DNA of 64,000 nt from Udeniomyces pyricola. Taxonomy: Eukaryota > Basidiomycota > Tremellomycetes > Cystofilobasidiales > Mrakiaceae. Below are positions 57,702 through 64,000 of this stretch, piece after piece. The translations under genes and the position numbers were made by a program. The stretch lies in assembly GCA_039545295.1 (NCBI GenBank), contig BCIK01000002.1, positions 382,841 to 446,840 of the forward strand, read 5' to 3'. Positions within the stretch are counted from its first letter, which is position 1; every line of letters begins with the position of its first letter. The notes below the pieces were generated by a model. It was given only the letters and a program-made list of their open reading frames with translations, did not search any database and was not told where the DNA came from.

Positions 57702-59717
57702 TCAGACCACCGATGCCACGACCACAAAGACAATGGACGCGAAGATCAAGACCGACAACGATGACAGCGACCACGCCGAACTGCTCCCCAGCTTAGCCAT
57801 CAACGTCAAGAGAGGCTGCCCTGTCAGAGAGGCTTCGGCGTCCGAAGATTGAGCCGAGGTCGGAACGGAAAGGACCGCTACAGATTGTGCCCAGTTGGAA
57901 CCGCAAGCGTCGTTAGTTCTGAGAATAAGGGAAGATCCCAGAACGGATGCGACCGAGACATGCGATACAAGATGAGCGTAGGAAGGCGGGAAAGAACGGG
58001 GGGGGGCGGATAATCAGTATCGTGAACGAATGGGGCAGTCCTCATATCCTTCCGTTATAGGGATTGTAGTAAACCAAAAATGCGAGAAAAAAGACGATCC
58101 ATACTTGACAACAGCATCAGCATACACGCTTGAAATCGTCAGCGATGCGTTGGATGCGGCACCCGCGTACAGGCCCATGAGTGAGCGAATACAAGGAGAG
58201 CATGTCGGACGCGTGGAGTTGGGCAGTGATGTCGAGGAATAGAGGTTCCAATAGTATACGTCGTTGGGCGTCGAAGAGCCGAACGCTTCGGCGAGACAAT
58301 AGGCTGACGACGTAGGTGAGATGAGGGTGCCGGCCGTTTGCATAAGAGTGTAGGTCTCGAAGCCTATCATGTTTGTGCACATACGTAAAAGCAAAAGAAA
58401 AGAGAAAGGTCGATGTAGAATCAAACACAAGTTAATTAATTGACAATCACTGGTCTCATCTTTGATTGTTTAATCATTTATAGTCGGAAAGGCAGAGTCG
58501 TACACGTCTCCGACTTACCGGTGAGAGCTTGAGCTGCGATAGCTACTCCTTGCTTCAAATCTGCACTGCATCGATCCATCAACAAGCCCGAGTTTCCCTG
58601 CATGAACGTTTCACACATCGCCGCCGCCCCTTTGTCTCCTATCGTCTCTTGGGTCGATTGAAGAAGCGCAGTGAGGGTCGTGAGGTTCGAGGAGGCCATG
58701 TCGGCAAAGGCAGTGGAAGATGAGAGAAGAAACGAGAGAGGACGACAGGACTGGAAGATTGGGGAGGAGAGAAAGTAGGAGAAGAAGGCGAGGCAAGGGG
58801 CGGAAAGCGTGAGAGAGAGGGAGACGTCGAAGGGTTGAGGACTTTTTTTTTTTGGTCAAGGATTCAATGGACGGTGGGTATGGTGAATCAAGCAAATGGG
58901 ATTCTCAGCTTCACACTCAGAAGTCGTTAAGCCAAGTGATATGTTGCAACGAGGGTATTAAAAACAAGACAAGAAAAGAAAAGGGCCCTCACAAGGGATC
59001 TGGTGGGGCCAACGCGGGTGTCGGAACGGGAGGAGCGGTCGTCTCTTGCGACGCGTTTGTGGTCGATCCTGCCGTTGTTGTCGACGACGCCGATGAAGAT
59101 GATGAAGATAACGACGGCGCTGATTGCATGACGGAAGCCGTTGCCAAAGGTATTTCTACAAAGCTTGAAGTATCAAGATTTGTGGTTTCACTGGTGGTCG
59201 TGCTGAGCGTGTGGGCGGAAAGGTCTTGAGAGGACTGAGGTAGCTGCTGATCGAGCTGGATATCGTCTATATCCCACGAATCAAGTCCGTCTCTCTCTCG
59301 CCAGACGACGCCTATTCCGAGGTCTGGATCGTCATTGCTTGGTCCTGACATATCGGGGGTAAGTTTGTAGGATTCAGAGCTCGGAACGGACGAGCGTCGG
59401 TGAGAAGAAGAAGTGGAAGCAGCTGAGGACCCGAGGAGGATCGCAGGGGATGTTGCCCGAGCGTCCCGCAGCTGAAGCGGCGGCGGCAGCGGGAAGAGTG
59501 GAGGTGGCCGGGAGTCAGGGCGAGGATGACGGTGGTGATGGGTATCGTATTGAAGCGGAGATGATGATGAGGAAGAGGACAGAAGATGGTGCCTTACGGC
59601 TGGATGACGAGAATGGGGGCCCTTGTAAGTGTGGGCGTGGGAGGCAGGAGTGAGGAAGATGAGAAAGGCTAGGATCGCAGCAGACGAAGATGTCGGTGTG
59701 AAGGGGGTCATGATCAT
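57702..59717 (-). CDS. DUF7729-type fungal surface protein, likely GPI-anchored
   Basis: Secreted fungal protein with a Cys-patterned domain of unknown function (DUF7729-like, from family memory). Exons 59717-58993, 58841-58519, 58363-58105 and 57918-57702 keep phase and give 507 residues. The ATG at 59717 (or 59711) starts a signal peptide (MTPFTPTSSSAAILAFLIFL) followed by a Ser/Thr/Pro-rich spacer. The domain begins LSLTLSAPCLAFFSYFLSSP and continues FQSCRPLSFLLSSSTAF, MDRCSADL, AYCLAEAFGSSTPNDVYYW, PTCSPCIRSLMGLYA and NDACGSNW. The C-terminus has a Ser/Ala-rich stretch and a hydrophobic end (VLIFASIVFVVVASVV), the form of a GPI-attachment signal. The first intron ends in a run of 11 A before its G, an unusual acceptor context. 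Function unknown. Confidence 0.83.
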
Positions 59718-60708
59718 ATCTGATGGCGTGGAGGATATGGACTGATGGCGGCTGGAAAGCTGCCTGTGGTTGGGCTGTCGTATGGAAGAGACGATAAACA
59801 GCAAGGGCGTTGGAGAATGATGTATGGACATTTGTATATGGACATTTGTATATGGACATCGGATCGACATCCAGACAGACGGCCACACATCGAACGTCGT
59901 CCGACGAGAGGAAACAAAACAATTCACTCGACCTCCCGCCCAGGCCAACTCCGTTTCTCAATCGACGGCCGACTGGTCATGTCGTCCATCCTTCTTCGAT
60001 CACCATGAGCACTTCTCGGATCTATGGAAGGTGCCGTCTATCGGTTTCCCATGATAGCCATGGGATATCGACGTATCATCATTCACACACCCGTCTCCAT
60101 TCTCAATTGACTTCACAACGCATATATTCTACCAAAGCATTCCTCGCTACGCTGCTCATCATCCGCGTCGACAGGCCATCATTCACCGGCCTCCAAGGAC
60201 TCTCTCTGTTTGCTGCACGATGCTTACAGCTGGCGCGAAATCATACGCCGTCGGTCGGAGGGAGCTCAGCTAAATCGCCATTGTTACAACCGCCCTGGTC
60301 CTTCTCCATGCACACCCGACGTCTACCTCCCTCCCTGATCGGTCCAGCCCCGAGAACAACCGGACCGAGGGTGGACCTCCGCATTTGGATTGATTGGAAA
60401 ATGAAGTCGGAGGTCCATGAAGAAGAGAGGACGAGAAGGGGGAGGTGGGGGATCAGACGTCTAATTGCCTGGAGATGACGACGTCGGTTCAAAGGTGCCG
60501 TAGGAACTTGACTTCTTCATCTAAATAGATTCAATCAGCACCGGAAAGAGCGCGCAACGGACAAAAAAGAAGAAGAAAAAAAAAACAAAAACAAAAAAAA
60601 ACACAATCCAACATCGAAGAGACAATATACAGATGGTTCCCCAAAGAAAAGAAGAGAAAAGAAAGATAAAGGAGAGAAATAGTCTCAGCATTTGAGAGAA
60701 CCCCTTTT
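59718..60708. other. Intergenic region with short direct repeats
   Basis: Upstream of the DUF7729 gene and downstream of the next leftward gene. It holds nearly three copies of a 14-base GGACATTTGTATAT unit at about 59825-59859 and an A-rich tract at 60563-60602. The 222-codon plus frame that crosses it shows no domain or splice support. Confidence 0.5.
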
Positions 60709-61157
60709 GGCTTCCGGTTCCTTTAAAGGGGGGGAGGGATCTCCCGCGGAATCGCGATTGACGCTCCTTTCCTCTCCCATCAGATACGTCCCTGCTTCCG
60801 CACACATTCCCTTCCAACCGATCCAAGCCAACATATGGGGGACATCAGCCCACTCACAATCGAAGGTCTTGCCCCGATGCCTCCCCCGAACGGAGTTGAT
60901 GTCCCCTGACTTGCGACGCCGCCGACCTTATCCTCCTCGTCGCCTACCACCGCTTTGTCCTCATCGGCCGGCTCGACGAGAGGCACTTTGAAGAGACTCC
61001 AGTAGGTCTCGAGAAGCTTGGTTCGCGTTTCGACCGAGGGAAGGAGAAAGGACATGGAGGTGGGTGTGGGTTGGAAGAGCGAGGGAGGAGGGAGGGATGG
61101 CGGTGCGGGGATGGGAACGGAGATTTGGCGGAAGCGATGGGAGTTGTTTGTCGGCAT
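60709..61157 (-). CDS. Hypothetical small protein, frame uncertain
   Basis: Not recognised. The ATG at 61157 opens a frame with a Pro/Ser-rich start, then a helical-looking segment SVETRTKLLETYWSLFKVPL and an acidic linker. Two continuations are possible. A GTGAGT donor near 60856 and a GCAG acceptor near 60791 would give a short protein ending at once after splicing. Alternatively another frame, open from about 60935 to 60709, encodes a convincing Trp-rich segment (CEWADVPHMLAWIGWKGM) and would need a one-base shift. I cannot choose; the second looks more protein-like. Confidence 0.4.
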
Positions 61158-62017
61158 CACATGTCACACATGTCACATCTCATGATCTCATGCACTGACG
61201 TGCGCGCAACGTGCTTGACTGCTCCAGCACTCATGCAATCAAGCGCATGCACATCCTGGCGCAATTGAATTGCAATTGGTAAGTATATATCTTGTTGGCA
61301 TCATCAGTTTTGCACCCATCAAGGTACGATGTCCTAACCTTACCTATCTATCGCTCCTCGTACCAGGCATGAAGCCATCCATCAGCGCCCAGCGCTCATC
61401 CGCTTATCACGACCCATCACCACGCCGTACGTCATCGATCAGAGCCGGCTTATCTCCGACGCGTGATATCATGATATTCAAAGCCCAGCTTGCAGACCCT
61501 CGACATGCAACAGAAAAAAAAACTGGTCTCGAGTGGTTCAAGTGCACGGTAGAGACCACTCGAAGATAGATCCGAGAAGATTGAAGAAAGTAAACGATCA
61601 AACTAAACAAATAATGATTCAATAATTGATCAGGGGCGTCGTGAGCAAAACGCCAAAGGATTTTTTATTTTTTTTTTGCCTGCACCGATGTACGGCTGAG
61701 TCAGTTCAATGTACTTCCATGAGGGGTTTGAAAGGAGCAAAAGAAGGTATCAAGAAAGTGGCAGGTGAGGGAATCCAAACAAAGAGAGATTGAAGAGCCA
61801 GCTTAGCTTATAAACAAGCGCGTAATCGACACATTATTTAAAGGAAAGAAATCATTCGACATCAACCAGATCAACATTCACGAGATAGCGAAGCTAGCGT
61901 CGAACGATTCGCGTGTCTAGACGTTACACCGAGGACCGCTGAACGTGAACGTCAAACATGATGGACCATGCCCAAATGAGTGAAAGCGACGTCTATACTA
62001 TAGACCATACTATCTGA
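61158..62017. other. Intergenic, downstream of FOL1
   Basis: Between the start of the small hypothetical gene and the stop of FOL1. Tandem ATGTCACAC-like units occur at about 61160-61178, and there is a T-rich run near 61661-61678. No exon supported. Confidence 0.5.
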
Positions 62018-64000
62018 TCAGTCCCTCTTCTTGCCTTTCACTGCTTCCATCACTACAATCAAATCCCTCGTTTCTCGCGTATCATGAACCCTTACGACCT
62101 GAACAATCCCACTCTCGACACATCCCGCCACGATGGCCGCACTTCCATACCCTCTTTCCCTCGGAACGGCCTGATCCGTCAACTCGCCAATGAACCGCTT
62201 CCGACTCGCCCCAACGAGCAACGGATACCCTTCCAACGGCGATCCCGGTCCGACGATTCGAGCCAAGTTCGCCAGGAGTTCGAGGTTCTGCGCGCTCGTC
62301 TTGGCGAAGCCAATGCCAGGATCGAGGAGGATGTTGAACCGTTTGACGCCAGCGTCAAGGGCTTCCTGGACGGTTTGAGTGAGTTCCGAAATGACGCCCG
62401 TGAGGACGTCGTCGTTGTCGTACGAAGTTAGAGAGCTCATCGTATGAGAATCCCCTCGGGAATGCATGAGGACGACGGGAACGTTGGCTTCCGCCATGAG
62501 AGCCAACATGCCAGGTTCCCGACCTCCTCGAACGTCGTTGATACACGTAGCACCCGCGGCCAGAGCGGCCCGAGCGACATCCGGTCGGTAGGTATCGATC
62601 GAGATGGGGCATGTCAATCCGCTCGAACGAAGAAGTTGGATGATTGGGACGACACGAGAAGCCTCTTCGGTCGATGAGATGAGATTGGTCGTCCCGCTAG
62701 TAGGCTTGGTAGAGAGTCCTCCGAGATCGAGGATCGTCGCGCCCGAAGCGAGCATCTCGCGAGCGGTCGAGAGCGCATGCTCTGGAGACGAATAGGAAGC
62801 TCCATCCGAAAAGGAGTCGGGAGTAAGGTTGAGAATGGACATGATGAGTGTCTTGGGAGTGTGAGCAAAGGATGTCGTCGATGGTGCCACAGACGCGTCG
62901 GATGCCGGTTCGGTCGTGAGGAATGGGATCAGGCGGGAGAGGTCAGAGGGAGAGGAGGGAGGGAGCGAAGTGTAAAGAGCCGAGATTGGCTTCCGAAGGA
63001 CTGGATGGACGAGTTTGGGACACAAGCTGTTGGTCGAAGGATCAGGTGCGAGCAGGAAGATTGGAAGCCATGATCAAGATCGAAAAACACATGCCAAAGC
63101 CCATCAGTAAGAGAACGAGACCACCATCAGGGCCGATCGTAAACTGACAGACGCAACTTACTCCATCAGAGGTCTCAACACAAACTCCCTTTCAGCAATC
63201 GATCGATGGGGGATCGTCAATCCACCCTCGAATTCATCCGAGGTACAATCCAACACGATGTCATCGTAGAGAAGGATATCGAGGTCAACGACTCGGGGAC
63301 CGTTGGTAAACGTCTTGACGCGTCCAACCGCGGCCTCGATAGACTTGAGGAGCGACAAAAGGGCGAGTGGGGACAGCGACGTCGTGATCTGGTACAGAAA
63401 AACAACATGATCGACACGTCACGACCCGGGTAATTCAGATCAGTGGTTGTGTCGCAAGAGAGATGGACAAGCGCCGACGCGTTCGGTCGTTGAGGCGTCT
63501 TTGGTTAGAAGCGCTGTATGACGCACCTTGAGAGCGCCATTGAGGAACCTCGCTTGATCCTCGACATACATCGGTTCGCTTTCATAGAGAAAGCTCGTCT
63601 CTACGACTCTCGACGATCCAGACGCGTCGATGAGGCTCAGGGCCGACTTGATGTGTGTGAGCCGATCACCAATGTTGCTGCCAAAGGCCAGATAGGCGAC
63701 GTGATGTTCTGAAGCAAGATCATCAGCGGTGTATTTTTGGGAGGAAGGAGTGTTTGACGAGCGAATGGGGGAAGTGGAAGGTTGCCGAGTGATTTCGACC
63801 GAGGCATAGCGCGCAAAGGTAATGGCGTAAGGTTTGGAGACTCGAACAGTCAACCACGGCAGGCCCGGGTAGTCTTGAGGAAGCTGGAGCGCGAGAAGAT
63901 GAGAGGAGAGGTCCTGGGCGAGAGATTCAATGGTCTGATATGAGGAGGGAGTCACGAACTGGTGACGGTGAGAGCGGTGGGGGGGGGGGAAGATGGACCG
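62018..64000 (-). CDS. FOL1: FOL1: HPPK and DHPS of folate synthesis, N-terminus beyond window
   Basis: Fused folate-synthesis enzyme; fungal FOL1 is usually DHNA (dihydroneopterin aldolase), HPPK (pyrophosphokinase) and DHPS (dihydropteroate synthase), in that order. Visible exons: 63934-63527, 63388-63162, 63026-62018, in phase. To the right is intron, so earlier exons lie outside. The first visible exon holds the end of the aldolase part (WLTVRVSKPYAITFARYASV), then the HPPK start VAYLAFGSNIGDRL. The HPPK signature GPRVVDLDILLYDD follows. DHPS blocks: LNLTPDSFSDG, GATILDLGGLSTKP, ISIDTYRPDV, CINDVRGGR, VVLMHSRG, LLDPGIGFAKT and GASRKRFIGEL. Sulfonamides target the DHPS part. Stop at 62018. 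Identity is certain; the protein is truncated only by the window. Confidence 0.95.

Noticed and set aside
59810..60478. 222-codon plus-strand ORF
   Set aside because: It begins inside the short tandem repeats, has no domain, and is overlapped by several equally long chance frames.

Overview
The window is nuclear DNA from an intron-rich fungus, most likely a basidiomycete and plausibly a tremellomycetous yeast or relative. This taxonomic call is an inference. It rests on short (about 45-150 nt) GT-AG introns in almost every gene, CTAAC/CTGAC-like branch sites, closely packed genes on both strands, and a fungal gene set: chitin deacetylase, WSC-domain protein, DUF7729-type surface protein, fused FOL1 and SMC1. 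Most exon chains below were joined by hand, by testing that splice phase is kept from exon to exon. Four isolated N positions and one 230-base N block (55690-55919) mark assembly gaps in homopolymer or microsatellite sequence.

Layout. 1-1409 (-): secreted Thr/His/Pro-rich protein running off the left edge. 2821-5591 (+): chitin deacetylase. 6643-7620: two weak small ORFs in convergent orientation. 8230-10183 (-): ArsH flavin reductase with a mitochondrial-like N-terminal extension. 11587-14014 (-): secreted SMP-30/lactonase-like protein. 14872-16702 (+): arylamine N-acetyltransferase. 17353-18660 (+): YeeE/YedE sulfur-compound transporter. 19297-26611 (+): cohesin subunit SMC1, with many introns. 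28389-33083 and 34131-37072 (-): two large disordered Ser/Pro-rich proteins. 38280-40593 (+): FIST-like protein. 41339-43277 (-): secreted two-WSC protein. 45318-45506 (-): possible small membrane protein beside a 64-bp inverted repeat. 46150-49233 (+): old-yellow-enzyme family oxidoreductase. 49435-52091 (-): MFS monocarboxylate-type transporter. 52536-53350 (-): GFA/CENP-V-like zinc protein. 54233-56324 (+): free methionine-R-sulfoxide reductase. 57702-59717 (-): DUF7729 surface protein. 60709-61157 (-): small hypothetical gene. 62018 to the right edge (-): folate-synthesis FOL1 (HPPK and DHPS domains visible).

How the genes relate. There is no operon logic, and most genes look like independent eukaryotic units. 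Two loose themes are visible. One is redox, xenobiotic and sulfur metabolism: ArsH, N-acetyltransferase, YeeE/YedE, OYE, GFA-like protein and fMsr. The other is cell-surface and wall proteins: the left-edge secreted protein, chitin deacetylase, WSC protein and DUF7729 protein. SMC1 and FOL1 are housekeeping. No mobile element, CRISPR array, tRNA or rRNA gene was recognised. No convincing undescribed multi-gene system was seen. The most unusual items are the nearly perfect inverted repeat at 45072-45338, the micro-exons, a probable GC-AG intron, poly-C polypyrimidine tracts, and a frame-shifted but protein-like tail after the chitin deacetylase.
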